The translations under genes and the position numbers were made by a program. 64,000 nt of DNA from Geodermatophilus dictyosporus (GTDB lineage: Bacteria; Actinomycetota; Actinomycetes; Mycobacteriales; Geodermatophilaceae). Below, piece after piece: positions 18,704-27,404 of this stretch (position 1 is the first letter of the stretch; each line of letters opens with the position of its first letter). Below the pieces are notes generated by a model. That model saw nothing but the letters and a program-made list of their open reading frames with translations, was not told where the DNA came from and searched no databases. Location of the stretch: the NCBI RefSeq assembly GCF_900115505.1, contig NZ_FOWQ01000003.1, positions 434,001-498,000 of the forward strand, given 5' to 3'.

Positions 18704-19999
18704 ATGGCACGCACAGCGGCGACCGACCGGGCAGGTGAGCAGCACCGACTCCCGGTGCGGACCCTCGTCTCGGCGAGCATCGGCAACGCGGTCGAGTGGT
18801 TCGACTGGACGGTCTACGCGACCTTCCTCGTCTACTTCGCGGGACAGTTCTTCCCGTCGGACAACGAGGCGCTCGCGCTGATCGGGACGACGTCGACCTA
18901 CGCGCTGGCGTTCTTCTTCCGGCCGCTGGGCGGCATCGTCATCGGCCGCTTCGCCGACCTGCGCGGCCGCAAGGCCGGCATGCTGCTGACCATCCTGCTC
19001 ATGGCCGGCGGCTCGCTGGTGATCGCCGTCCTGCCCACCTACGAGCAGGTCGGGTGGTTCGCGCCGGTCCTGCTGCTGCTCGCCCGCATCGCCCAGGGGC
19101 TCAGCCTCGGCGGTGAGGTGTCCGGCGCCTCGGCGTACCTGGCCGAGATCGCCCCGCCGGAGCGCCGCGGCCGGTACTCGGCGTTCTTCTACATCTCCAC
19201 CGGGTCGGCGCTGCTGCTGGCCTCGCTGCTCGGCGTGCTGCTCACCGCGGTGCTCGACCAGCAGCAGCTGGAGGCCTACGGCTGGCGGATCGCCTTCGGC
19301 ATCGGCGGCCTGCTCGGCCTCGTCGGCCTGTGGCTGCGGCGGTCGCTGACCGAGAGCGAGAGCTTCGAGGAGAGCGCCGAGAAGGCGCGGGCCACCACAC
19401 ACCCGCTGCTGCGCACCATCAAGGAGCACCCGAAGTCGGTGCTGCAGCTGTGCGGGATCACCCTGCTCAACACGCTCTCGTACTACACGTTCTTCAGCGC
19501 CTTGACGCCGTTCGCGATCAACTTCCGCGACGCCGACGGCAACGACGTGTTCATCGCGCTGTCGGTCGGTACCGCGCTGTTCATCGCGCTGTGTTACCCC
19601 TACGGCGCGCTGTCGGACCGGGTCGGCCGCAAACCCGTGCTGCTGGCCTGGGCGGCGGCGACGGCGGTGCTCGTCGTCCCGCTGTCGTTCCTGGTCCGCG
19701 ACGACCTGTTCTCGTTGATCATCGTGTTCTGCGTGGGGCTGGGGCTGTACGCGGCGATGGCCTCGCTGGCGCCGGCGATCATGAGCGAGCTGTTCCCGAC
19801 GGAGCTGCGGGCCACCGGCATCGGCGCCTGGTACAACCTCACCGTCGCGACCTTCGGCGGCACCGCGCCGCTGGTCATCACCGCGCTGTCCAACCGCGAC
19901 ATGCCGATGGTCTTCTTCTGGTACGTCGCGGGTGGCGCGGTGGTCGCCTTCCTCGCCATCCTCACGCTGCGCGAGACCAAGGGCACCGAGCTGCGCTGA
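18704..19999 (+). CDS. MFS transporter, metabolite:H+ symporter (MHS) family
   Basis: 431 residues with 12 membrane helices. The start NAVEWFDWTVYA and the loop motif RFADLRGRKAG, together with GGEVSGASAYLAEIAP, place it in the MHS family with KgtP, ProP and ShiA. These import organic acids or osmolytes with protons. The substrate is not certain. It is divergent from zwf, with 91 bases between the start codons. A pair of hairpins follows the stop. Confidence 0.92.
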   Translation: MARTAATDRAGEQHRLPVRTLVSASIGNAVEWFDWTVYATFLVYFAGQFFPSDNEALALIGTTSTYALAFFFRPLGGIVIGRFADLRGRKAGMLLTILLMAGGSLVIAVLPTYEQVGWFAPVLLLLARIAQGLSLGGEVSGASAYLAEIAPPERRGRYSAFFYISTGSALLLASLLGVLLTAVLDQQQLEAYGWRIAFGIGGLLGLVGLWLRRSLTESESFEESAEKARATTHPLLRTIKEHPKSVLQLCGITLLNTLSYYTFFSALTPFAINFRDADGNDVFIALSVGTALFIALCYPYGALSDRVGRKPVLLAWAAATAVLVVPLSFLVRDDLFSLIIVFCVGLGLYAAMASLAPAIMSELFPTELRATGIGAWYNLTVATFGGTAPLVITALSNRDMPMVFFWYVAGGAVVAFLAILTLRETKGTELR

Positions 20000-20004
20000 G
20001 GCGG

Positions 20005-20055
20005 CGTCTGAGGTCCCCTCAGACGGCGGCGGCCGGGCAGGACTGCCCGGCCGCC
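20005..20055 (+). terminator. Two tandem hairpins after the MHS transporter
   Basis: First hairpin: CGTCTGAGG pairs with CCTCAGACG (20005-20025, 3-base loop). Second: GGCGGCCGGGCAG pairs with CTGCCCGGCCGCC (20028-20055, tight loop). Both are perfect stems just past the stop, a convincing double terminator. Confidence 0.78.
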
Positions 20056-20128
20056 CGATGCCCGTGCCCGGGCCTCAGGCCGAGCGTGGTCGTCGTCCAC
20101 TCCCGGACGACGACGCGAGGAGACGGCC

Positions 20129-20251
20129 GTGTATACGCACTACCCCAACCCCGGACTCGAGGCGGAGCTGGCCTACCGGCGCGAGGTGCTGCAGCAGCTC
20201 GGGCGCGGCACCCGCACCCGGCGCACGTGGCGGTCACGGCGCTCGCGCTGA
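20129..20251 (+). CDS. 40-residue basic small protein
   Basis: GTG 20129 follows the ribosome site GAGGAG by 7 bases. The protein starts VYTHYPNPGLEAELAYRR, continues with a helical middle (EVLQQLG) and ends in a very basic tail (RTWRSRRSR). It is too short for standard gene finders. Its stop (20249-20251) lies 12 bases before the next gene start, whose ribosome site begins right after the stop, so the two are probably co-transcribed. Similar 40-residue proteins are common in actinobacteria, but no function is known. Confidence 0.6.
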   Translation: MYTHYPNPGLEAELAYRREVLQQLGRGTRTRRTWRSRRSR

Positions 20252-20263
20252 CGGAGGACCCGC

Positions 20264-23200
20264 GTGCCCCCCGTCGCTCGCGGCGGGACCCTGCACGGGG
20301 GCCGATCGCGCCCACCGGTCGCCGTGCCGGCGTCGACCACCGTGTCGGCGCCCCGTGCCACGATCGGCGGCGTGCCGCGGTGGGACGAGCGACCCCTGGT
20401 GGGCCGGGACGGTGAGCTCGCCACCCTGGTGGCCGCCGTCGACCGGGCCGCGGCCGGCCGCGGGGCGGCGGTGCTCGTGGCCGGTGACGCCGGCGTCGGC
20501 AAGTCGCGGCTGCTCGACGAGCTCGCCGTCCGCGCCGCCGGCCGCGGGTTGCGGGTGCTCACCGGCCACTGCGTCGACCTCGGGGACGTCGGCCTGCCCT
20601 ACCTGCCCTTCGTCGACCTGCTGCGCCCGGTGGCCGCCGAGCTCGGCGACGGCGCGGCGGGCCTGTTCACCGCCCGGGCGCGGGCCGCGGGGGAGCCCGA
20701 GGTCCCCGACCTGGGCAGCCCCGTGGCGGCGCTGCGCCCGCCCGTCGACGACGGCCGGCTGCAGCTGTTCGAGGCCGTCGCCGCCGCCCTGACCGGCCTG
20801 GCCGCCGAGCGGCCGCTGCTGGTGGTGCTGGAGGACCTGCACTGGGCCGACCGGTCCAGCCGCGACCTGCTGCGCTACCTGCTCGCCCGGCTGGCCGACG
20901 AGCCGGTCGCCGTCGTGGCCTCCTACCGCTCCGACGACCTGCACCGGCGGCACCCGCTGCGCCCGCTGCTGGCCGAGCTGGTGCGGCTGCCCGGCGTCGA
21001 ACGGCTCGACCTGGGCCCGTTGCCCGACGCCGCGGTGGAGGAGCTGGTCCGGGGCCTGGCCGGCGCCGTGCCCGACCGGACGGTGGAGGACGTCGTGGCC
21101 CGCGCCGAGGGCAACGCGTTCTACGCCGAGGAGCTGCTCGCCGCGGGGCTGGCCGGGGAGACGCTGCCACTCGCCCTCACCGACGTGCTGCTGGCCCGGG
21201 TCGAGCAGCTCGGGCCGGCCGCGCAGCAGGTGCTGCGGGTGGCGGCGGTGGCCGGGCGGCGGGTGCGCCACGAGCTGGTCGCGGCCGTCGGCGGGCTCTC
21301 CCCGGCCGACCTGGAGCGGGCACTGGCCGAGGCGGTGCACTCGCACCTGCTCGTCGTCTCGCCCGACGGCGCCTACCGGTTCCGCCACGCGCTGCTGCGG
21401 GAGGCGGTGCTGGCCGACCTGCTCCCCGGGGAGCGGGTGCGGCTGCACGCCGCCGTCGCCGCGCACCTGGCCGCCGTCCCGGGTGCCGGCACGGCCGCCG
21501 AGCGGGCCCACCACCTGCAGGAGAGCAACGACCTCGCCGGCGCGCTGACCGCCTCGCTGGAGGCCGCCGACGAGGCCGGCCGGGTGGGCGCGCCCGCCGA
21601 GCAGCTGCAGCACCTGGAGCGCGCCCTGGCGCTGTGGCCGGCGGTGCCCGACGCCGCCGGGCGGGCCGGCCGGTCGCAGCCGGTGCTGCTGCTCGACACC
21701 GCGGCCGCCGCCCGCCGCGGCGGTGAGCTGCACCGGGCGGTGGCGCTGCTGCGGGCGGCGCAGGACGTGCTCGGCCCCGACGGGGAGCGGGAGCTGCGTG
21801 CCCGGGTGCACTACACGCTCGCCCAGGCGCTGGCCCGCGTCGAGGACCAGGACTCCGCGCTGCGGGAGACCACCGCGGCGATGGCCCTGGTGCCGGCGCA
21901 GCCGCCGTCGCCGGTGCGCACCTGGGCGGCGGCCACGCACGCCCGCGCCTGCTTCGAGGTGGGCCGGCGGGAGGAGGCCGCGGCCGCCGCCGAGGAGGCG
22001 CTGGCCGCCGCCGACGCGCTCGGCCTGGACAGCGCGTGGGCCGACGTCGCGGTCTCGCTGGCCCGCTCCCGCGGGGGCGAGGGCCTGGCGGCGCGGCTGG
22101 AGGAGGCGCTGGCCCGCGCCCGCCGGGCGGGCGACCCCGACGTGGAGATGCGGGTGCTGTTCAACCTGGCGATCGTCGCCTACGAGGACGGCGCGGCCGA
22201 GGAGACGCTGCGCTGGAGCGACGCCGGCCTGGCGCGGGCCCGGGAGCTCGGCGTCGAGTGGTCGTTCTACGCCGCGGAGCTGCGCCACCTCGGCGTCCTC
22301 TCGCGGTACGTGCTCGGCGACTGGGACGGCAGCCTCGCCCTGGCCGACCAGCTGGCCCGGGTGCCGGAGATGGCCGCGCACGTGCGGGCCGCGGGCCTGC
22401 TGGTGCAGGTCGGCCGCGGCGACCCGGCCGCGGCGGCCCGCACCGCGTGGGCGCGCGGGCTGGTGCGGCGGCTGGGTGCGCACGCGCTGCTGCTGGTGTC
22501 CGCGGCCGGGGCGGAGCTCGAGCTGGCCGCGTGGGCCCCCGACCCGGCGGCCGCGCTCACCACCGCCCGGACCGCCGCCGCGCGGCTCGAGGAGCTGTGG
22601 GGCGCCGAGCGGATCGTCGTCGTCCGGCTGGCCGTGACCGCCCTGGCGCCGGTGGCCGACGCCGCCGCCTCGGCGCGGCTGACCGGCGACGCGGCCGCCG
22701 AGCGCGAGTGGGTCGCCGGCGGCGGGGAGCTGGTGGCGCTGGCCCGGGCCGCGGTCGCCGACCACGAGCGGGTGGTGGGGGAGTACGGCGTCGAGGCGGC
22801 GGCCTGGCTCGCCCGGCTGGCGGCGGAGACCGCGCGGCTGGCCGGCCGGGCCATGCCGGAGCTGTGGTCGGCGGCGGTCGCCGCGTTCGGCTACGGGCAC
22901 GTCTACGAGCAGGCGCGCAGCCGGTGGCGGCTGGCCGAGGCGCTGGTGGCCGCCGGTGACCGGGAGGCTGCGGTCGGGCCGCTGCGGTCGGCGGCCGAGA
23001 CGGCCCGCGCCCTGGGCGCGGCGCCGCTGCTGGCCGCGGTCACCGCGCTGGCCCGCCGGGCTCGGCTGGAGCTGCCCGGCGCCGGGCGGGTGGTCCCCGC
23101 GGAGGCGGTGTTCACCCCGCGCGAGACCGAGGTCCTCGCGCTGCTCGCGCGCGGCCGCACCAACCGGCAGATCGGCAGCGAGCTCTACATCAGCGAGAAG

Positions 23201-23305
23201 ACCGCCAGCGTGCACGTGAGCAACATCCTGGCCAAGCTCGGCGCCGGCAGCCGCACCGAGGCCGTCGCCGTCGCCGCGACCAGGGGTCTGCTGCCCACCG
23301 GCTGA
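20264..23305 (+). CDS. Large LuxR-family regulator with AAA ATPase domain
   Basis: 1013 residues from GTG 20264, chosen because GGAGG lies 6 bases before it; GTG 20372 would remove a disordered 36-residue start. ATP site GDAGVGKSRLLDE, Walker B-like LLVVLEDLHWAD, then a long helical-repeat (TPR-like) region of Ala/Glu-rich helices, and a C-terminal LuxR helix-turn-helix with TPRETEVLALLARGRTN and SEKTASVHVSNILAKLG. The design is that of the MalT/LAL regulators, which switch on transcription when a ligand binds; the ligand is unknown. No target operon is adjacent apart from the 40-residue gene upstream. Confidence 0.92.
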   Translation: MPPVARGGTLHGGRSRPPVAVPASTTVSAPRATIGGVPRWDERPLVGRDGELATLVAAVDRAAAGRGAAVLVAGDAGVGKSRLLDELAVRAAGRGLRVLTGHCVDLGDVGLPYLPFVDLLRPVAAELGDGAAGLFTARARAAGEPEVPDLGSPVAALRPPVDDGRLQLFEAVAAALTGLAAERPLLVVLEDLHWADRSSRDLLRYLLARLADEPVAVVASYRSDDLHRRHPLRPLLAELVRLPGVERLDLGPLPDAAVEELVRGLAGAVPDRTVEDVVARAEGNAFYAEELLAAGLAGETLPLALTDVLLARVEQLGPAAQQVLRVAAVAGRRVRHELVAAVGGLSPADLERALAEAVHSHLLVVSPDGAYRFRHALLREAVLADLLPGERVRLHAAVAAHLAAVPGAGTAAERAHHLQESNDLAGALTASLEAADEAGRVGAPAEQLQHLERALALWPAVPDAAGRAGRSQPVLLLDTAAAARRGGELHRAVALLRAAQDVLGPDGERELRARVHYTLAQALARVEDQDSALRETTAAMALVPAQPPSPVRTWAAATHARACFEVGRREEAAAAAEEALAAADALGLDSAWADVAVSLARSRGGEGLAARLEEALARARRAGDPDVEMRVLFNLAIVAYEDGAAEETLRWSDAGLARARELGVEWSFYAAELRHLGVLSRYVLGDWDGSLALADQLARVPEMAAHVRAAGLLVQVGRGDPAAAARTAWARGLVRRLGAHALLLVSAAGAELELAAWAPDPAAALTTARTAAARLEELWGAERIVVVRLAVTALAPVADAAASARLTGDAAAEREWVAGGGELVALARAAVADHERVVGEYGVEAAAWLARLAAETARLAGRAMPELWSAAVAAFGYGHVYEQARSRWRLAEALVAAGDREAAVGPLRSAAETARALGAAPLLAAVTALARRARLELPGAGRVVPAEAVFTPRETEVLALLARGRTNRQIGSELYISEKTASVHVSNILAKLGAGSRTEAVAVAATRGLLPTG

Positions 23306-23312
23306 GCCCCGG

Positions 23313-23555
23313 TCAGTAGGTCTCGTCGGTCGTCCGCCGCACCGGCACGCCAGGAGCGTGCGGGTCGTACGCCTCGGTCCGGGTGACGCGGCGGCGCGGG
23401 CCCCACACGGCCACCTCGAGCACGATGCCCAGGGCGCCGGCGGCCATCAGGATCCAGCCGACCACCTGGAGGTCGATGCCACTGACGTCCAGGCGCAGCG
23501 CGAAGGTCAGGACGGCGCCCAGCGCGAGCAGGACGATGGCGGTTCCGAGACGCAT
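23313..23555 (-). CDS. DUF6458 small membrane protein
   Basis: 80 residues with two membrane helices: GTAIVLLALGAVLTFAL and VVGWILMAAGALGIVL, joined by the conserved VSGIDLQ turn. This is the DUF6458 pattern, a family of unknown function in actinobacteria. ATG 23555 has GAGGAGGGG upstream. The C-terminal 30 residues are soluble and polar. It converges with the LuxR gene, 7 bases apart. Confidence 0.82.
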   Translation of the reverse strand: MRLGTAIVLLALGAVLTFALRLDVSGIDLQVVGWILMAAGALGIVLEVAVWGPRRRVTRTEAYDPHAPGVPVRRTTDETY

Positions 23556-23723
23556 GCCGGTCCCCTCCTCGCGGCGGGACCGCACCCCGGGCCGGTCCCG
23601 GGGTCGTCTCGCCGCGGCGCCCCGGTGCCCCGGCGCACCGGCGGCGAACCCGCTGGGACCCCGGGACGACCCGAACGGGTGTCGCGGCTCCGACTGCGTG
23701 CAGGTCCGCGGACGTGCACGCAG

Positions 23724-25523
23724 TCAGAGCATGGTGCGGAGGCGCTCGCGGCGGGCGCGCAGGACGTCGACCGACGCCGACGCCGACGGCGGGCCGGGCA
23801 CGTGCTGGCGCAGCTGCGTGTGCACCACGGCGTGCGGCGTGGAGGTCTTCGCCGACACCCGGCTCACCAGGCGGTTGATCTCCCGGCGCAGCTCGGCGGC
23901 GTCGCGCCAGGAGCGGCCGGCGTCGTCCTCGTCGGGGTGGTCCTCGACGACGGGCAGCTCGCCGGTGTCCTCGTCGTGCACCCGCTGGGCGATCCGCAGC
24001 CGCAGCTCGTCGTCCCGCCGGGCCAGCAGCGACGCCGTCTGCTCGGCGGTGAGCAGGCCGGGGATGCCGAGGAAGTCCTCGTCCTCGGCCGCGACCGCGA
24101 CCGCGCCGTCGGAGCCGGTGTGCGCCGTCCCGCCGTGCAGCACGTGCGCGAAGCGGGCGTCGGCCTCCAGCGCCTCCCACTGCTTGAGGCCCACCGGCTC
24201 GCGCTCCTCCGGCGGCAGCGGGTCGAGGTCGAGCGCCTCGGGGTCGGCCGCCTTGGGCGGCGGCATGACGTGGTTGCGCTCCTTCTCCAGCGACGCGGCC
24301 AGCCCGAGGAGCGGCCGGACGGCGGGCAGGAACACGGTGGCGGTCTCGTGCGTCGCCCGGGAGCGGACGACGCGGCCGACGGCCTGGGCGAAGAACAGCG
24401 GCGTCCGGTAGGAGGTCATCCACGCGAGGACGGCGGCCCGCGGGACGTCGACGCCCTCGGAGATCATCCGCACGCAGACGGCGATCCGCGCCGACCCGGT
24501 GGCGAAGCGCTCGATCTTCTTCGACGCCTTGGGGTCGTCGGAGAGGATCAGCTCGGGCGCCTTGCCGGTCACCCGGCGCACGATCTTGGCGTAGGCGCGG
24601 GCGTCGTCCTGGTCGCTGGCGAGGACCAGCCCCGCGGCGTCGGGCATGCCGCCGTGCTCGCGCAGGTGGGTGATCCGGTCGTCCATCGCGGCGATGACGT
24701 GCGGCACCCACTGGCCCTTGGGGTCGAGCGCGGTGCGCCAGGCGGCCATCTCCACCGACCGGGTGCCGGCCTCCGACAGCGAGGCGGCGACCACCTCGCC
24801 GGCGGAGTTCCGCCAGCGCGAGGTGCCGGTGTAGGCGGCGAACACGACCGGGCGGACGACGCTGTCGGCCAGCGCCTCCTTGTAGCCGTAGGTGTAGTCG
24901 GCGCGGCTGACCAGCCCGGCGCCGGCCTCCCCGGCGTCACCCTCGAAGCCGTCCTCCTCGTAGCGCACGAAGGGGATCCGCTCGTCGGGCTTGGTGCGGA
25001 ACGGCGTCCCGGTCAGGCACAGCCGGCGCGCGGCGAAGCCGTAGGCCTCCTCGATGGCCTCGCCCCACGACAGGCCGTCGCCGGCGTGGTGGACCTCGTC
25101 GAGGATGACCAGCGTCTTGACGGCGGTGGCGCGGGCGGCGTGCAGCATCGGCTTGCCGGCCACCTGCGCGTACGTGGTCACGTAGCCCTGGGTGCCGGCG
25201 CGCACCGGACCCACGGCGTTGGTCAGCCCGGGGTCGAGCACGATGCCCACCCGGTCGGCGGCGTCGGCCCACTGCAGCCGCAGGTGGTCGGTGGGGCAGA
25301 CCACGACCACGCGGGCGACCTCGCGCCGCTGCAGCAGCCGGGCGGCCAGCGTGAGGGCGAAGGTCGTCTTGCCCGCGCCCGGGGTGGCGGTGACCAGGAA
25401 GTCCTTGGGCGCCTGCTCCTCGTACCTGTCGAGCGCGGCCTGCTGCCACACCCGGAGCGGTCGGCTGGTCGTCTGCGGGGCGACCGCCCCGGCCCGTGCT
25501 GCGCTCGCCATCTCGGGGTCCAT
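23724..25523 (-). CDS. DEAD/DEAH superfamily II helicase
   Basis: 599 residues from ATG 25523; ATG 25511 is also possible. Walker A TATPGAGKTTF, Walker B LVILDEVHH, motif III LCLTGTPFRT and motif VI QAVGRVVRSRA define a complete two-domain SF2 helicase core (about residues 20-410), followed by about 190 residues of C-terminal region without a recognised domain. It resembles the stand-alone SF2 helicases of actinobacteria rather than a restriction subunit: no methylase or specificity gene is nearby. Role in nucleic acid remodelling is inferred. Confidence 0.88.
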   Translation of the reverse strand: MDPEMASAARAGAVAPQTTSRPLRVWQQAALDRYEEQAPKDFLVTATPGAGKTTFALTLAARLLQRREVARVVVVCPTDHLRLQWADAADRVGIVLDPGLTNAVGPVRAGTQGYVTTYAQVAGKPMLHAARATAVKTLVILDEVHHAGDGLSWGEAIEEAYGFAARRLCLTGTPFRTKPDERIPFVRYEEDGFEGDAGEAGAGLVSRADYTYGYKEALADSVVRPVVFAAYTGTSRWRNSAGEVVAASLSEAGTRSVEMAAWRTALDPKGQWVPHVIAAMDDRITHLREHGGMPDAAGLVLASDQDDARAYAKIVRRVTGKAPELILSDDPKASKKIERFATGSARIAVCVRMISEGVDVPRAAVLAWMTSYRTPLFFAQAVGRVVRSRATHETATVFLPAVRPLLGLAASLEKERNHVMPPPKAADPEALDLDPLPPEEREPVGLKQWEALEADARFAHVLHGGTAHTGSDGAVAVAAEDEDFLGIPGLLTAEQTASLLARRDDELRLRIAQRVHDEDTGELPVVEDHPDEDDAGRSWRDAAELRREINRLVSRVSAKTSTPHAVVHTQLRQHVPGPPSASASVDVLRARRERLRTML

Positions 25524-25718
25524 CCTGCCCGCGGCGGCCGGGACACGCCCAACCGGCCACCTCCCGCGCGCCTCGCGGCCGGCGTCGTATACGGAGGCAC
25601 CTGCGCCCGCCTGACCTGCGGAGACATCGCGGACGTGACTCGCCTCACAGGACGTCCGGACCGGTCCGTCCCGCCTCCTGGACCCCACCCGTCCCCTCGC
25701 GGCTGGACCTGCGGCCGG

Positions 25719-26012
25719 TCAGCCCCCGCCCCTGAGCAGGCGCAGGTGCGGGCCGGTCGGCTCGTCCTCGCGGAGGTCGGGGACCTCGGGCAGCCGCGCC
25801 GCCCGGCGGACCCGGTTCTCCGGGACGTCGAGCACGCGGGCCAGGTGCGCGGCCATGCGCGGGCTGATGAACGCCCGGCCGGGGCTGCGGGTCAGCCGGT
25901 CGAGGACCTCGGGGGCGACCGCGCCCCGGGCGCGCAGCGCGGCCTCGTGCACGGTCAGCCCCAGCTCCCACAGCCGGCGCCGGACGAGGTCCTGCAGGTC
26001 CTTCGAGTCCAC
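25719..26012 (-). CDS. Small helix-turn-helix-like protein
   Basis: 97 residues from GTG 26012. The sequence is all-helical; LTVHEAALRARG followed by ISPRMAAHLARVLDVPENRV looks like the helix pattern of an XRE-type DNA-binding domain, so a small regulator is likely. A TATCGT hexamer 6 bases ahead suggests a leaderless message. It is the same strand as the helicase 195 bases downstream, but no evidence for co-transcription is visible. Family identity is uncertain. Confidence 0.6.
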   Translation of the reverse strand: MDSKDLQDLVRRRLWELGLTVHEAALRARGAVAPEVLDRLTRSPGRAFISPRMAAHLARVLDVPENRVRRAARLPEVPDLREDEPTGPHLRLLRGGG

Positions 26013-26018
26013 CTCCCG

Positions 26019-26024
26019 ACGATA
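26019..26024 (-). promoter_or_regulatory. -10 hexamer for the leaderless HTH gene
   Basis: TATCGT on the minus strand, 6 bases before GTG 26012. Confidence 0.55.
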
Positions 26025-26079
26025 GGCCGGACAGCGGTCCCGGGGCAGCCCAGGCGGCCCCGGGACCGGTCAGGCCTCG

Positions 26080-26958
26080 TCACCCGACGGTGGCCGGCCG
26101 CCGGCGGGCGAGGAGCGCCGCCGCCACCGCGGCCACCAGCACGACGGCCAGCACGGCGGGGAGCACGGGCTGCCCGCCGGAGAGCAGCTCGTCGACCACG
26201 TCACCCTCGCCGCTGCTGGCGTTCCAGGTCGCGTGCAGGACCGCGACGGCCAGCACGCTCCCGGCCGTCAGCCGCAGGAACAGGCCCACCACCAGCCGGA
26301 CCAGCACGGCGGCCAGCAGGAGGTAGGCGACCGCGCCGAGCAGCCCGGACGCCGTCACGTCGGTCGCGAGCAGCATCGGCAGGTGGATGCCCCCGAACGC
26401 GAGCGCGGTGAGCGCGGCAGCGACCACCAGCCCGTGCCGGTGCTCGAGGCGGGTCTGCACGAACCCCGCCCACACCGTCTCCTCCCACAGGTTGATGACG
26501 ACGACCGCGACGACGAGGTCGACGACGGCGCCGCCCAGCAGCGAGGGCAGGTCCGCGGCCGTGACCGACCGGCCGAGGGCCGCCCCCACGGCGAGGGTGG
26601 TCACCGGTAGGGCGAGCAGGACCGCGACCCACTGACCCACGCCGAAGCGCCACCGGAACACGCGGGCGAGCAGCGCGCGCACCCCGGCCCGCCCGTCGGC
26701 GGCCGCGGTCACCCAGAGCACCGTCGGGAGCATCACCAGCAGGGTCAGCGCGAGGACGAAGGGCTCCATGGGCAGCGGGCCGCCCGGGACGATGCCGTGG
26801 AAGGCGAGGGCCGGCACCGCGAGCAGCGCCCAGCCCAGCGGCAGGGTGACGGCGAGGAGCGCGGTCAGCGGGCGCCGCGCGGCCCGGGCGCGCAGCCCGC
26901 GCGTCCCGGCTGCGGCGCGGGGCGGTGGCGGAGCCGGGGTGTGCTCGATGGCGGACAT
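26080..26958 (-). CDS. CPBP family intramembrane metalloprotease
   Basis: 292 residues with about eight membrane helices. The CPBP (Abi/CAAX) active site is present: NLWEETVWAGFV with the paired glutamates, FGGIHLP with its His, and a third motif LHATWN. Such proteases cut membrane proteins; in bacteria roles include bacteriocin immunity and regulation. The start ATG at 26958 is one base after the stop of the upstream small gene, so they form an operon facing the divergent LuxR gene at 27405. Confidence 0.88.
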   Translation of the reverse strand: MSAIEHTPAPPPPRAAAGTRGLRARAARRPLTALLAVTLPLGWALLAVPALAFHGIVPGGPLPMEPFVLALTLLVMLPTVLWVTAAADGRAGVRALLARVFRWRFGVGQWVAVLLALPVTTLAVGAALGRSVTAADLPSLLGGAVVDLVVAVVVINLWEETVWAGFVQTRLEHRHGLVVAAALTALAFGGIHLPMLLATDVTASGLLGAVAYLLLAAVLVRLVVGLFLRLTAGSVLAVAVLHATWNASSGEGDVVDELLSGGQPVLPAVLAVVLVAAVAAALLARRRPATVG

Positions 26959-26959
26959 G

Positions 26960-27301
26960 TCAGGACCTGCCTTCGTCGCGGGCGGGGAGGGGCCGGTCCG
27001 GCAGCGGCCGGACCGGGTGGACGCCGGCCGGCCCGAGGGCGGCGGTGTCGCGGGCCAGGACCACCGCGGTCCCGTCCGCGGCCTCCACCAGGCACAGGCA
27101 GCGCCGGTCGGCCGGGACGTGCCAGCCACCGCACCACCGGATCGGCGTCCCGGTGGCCGCCAGGCGGCGGACGGCGAGGCGGAGGGCGGCGGACATGCCC
27201 TCCTCGTCCCCGCCGTCGGGCGAGCTGCCGCGGAGCTCCACCAGGAACAGCCCCCGCTCCCGTGCGGGGGCCGGGTGGCCCGGCGGGCGACCTGCGTCCA
27301 C
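26960..27301 (-). CDS. Small DUF4242-like protein
   Basis: About 113 residues from GTG 27301; the start is uncertain (GTG 27334 or ATG 27199 are possible). The core LFLVELRG, then GTPIRWCGGWHVPADRRCLCLVEA and ARDTAALGPAGVHPV-like ending, resembles DUF4242, a ferredoxin-like fold sometimes annotated as nickel-binding; a few Cys and His residues fit metal binding. It ends one base before the CPBP protease gene. The resemblance is by eye only. Confidence 0.5.
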   Translation of the reverse strand: MDAGRPPGHPAPARERGLFLVELRGSSPDGGDEEGMSAALRLAVRRLAATGTPIRWCGGWHVPADRRCLCLVEAADGTAVVLARDTAALGPAGVHPVRPLPDRPLPARDEGRS

Positions 27302-27390
27302 GCGGCCACCGTGTCCCGCTGGGCTCCCCGGCACATCGGGAGGACTCCGGAGGGAGGTACGGATCCGGGCCGGGGACCGGACTGAGTCGC

Positions 27391-27396
27391 TACGGT
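27391..27396 (+). promoter_or_regulatory. -10 hexamer for the leaderless LuxR gene
   Basis: TACGGT, 8 bases before ATG 27405; no ribosome site between. Confidence 0.55.
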
Positions 27397-27404
27397 CGGG
27401 CGGC

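Noticed and set aside
15841..18738. 965-codon plus-strand open frame opposite M20 and zwf
   Set aside because: Antisense to two certain enzymes; low-complexity translation with no start context.
23724..25523. Helicase as a restriction or defence-system subunit
   Set aside because: No methylase, nuclease, specificity or other defence gene adjoins it; neighbours are DUF6458 and a small HTH gene, so a defence role has no support.
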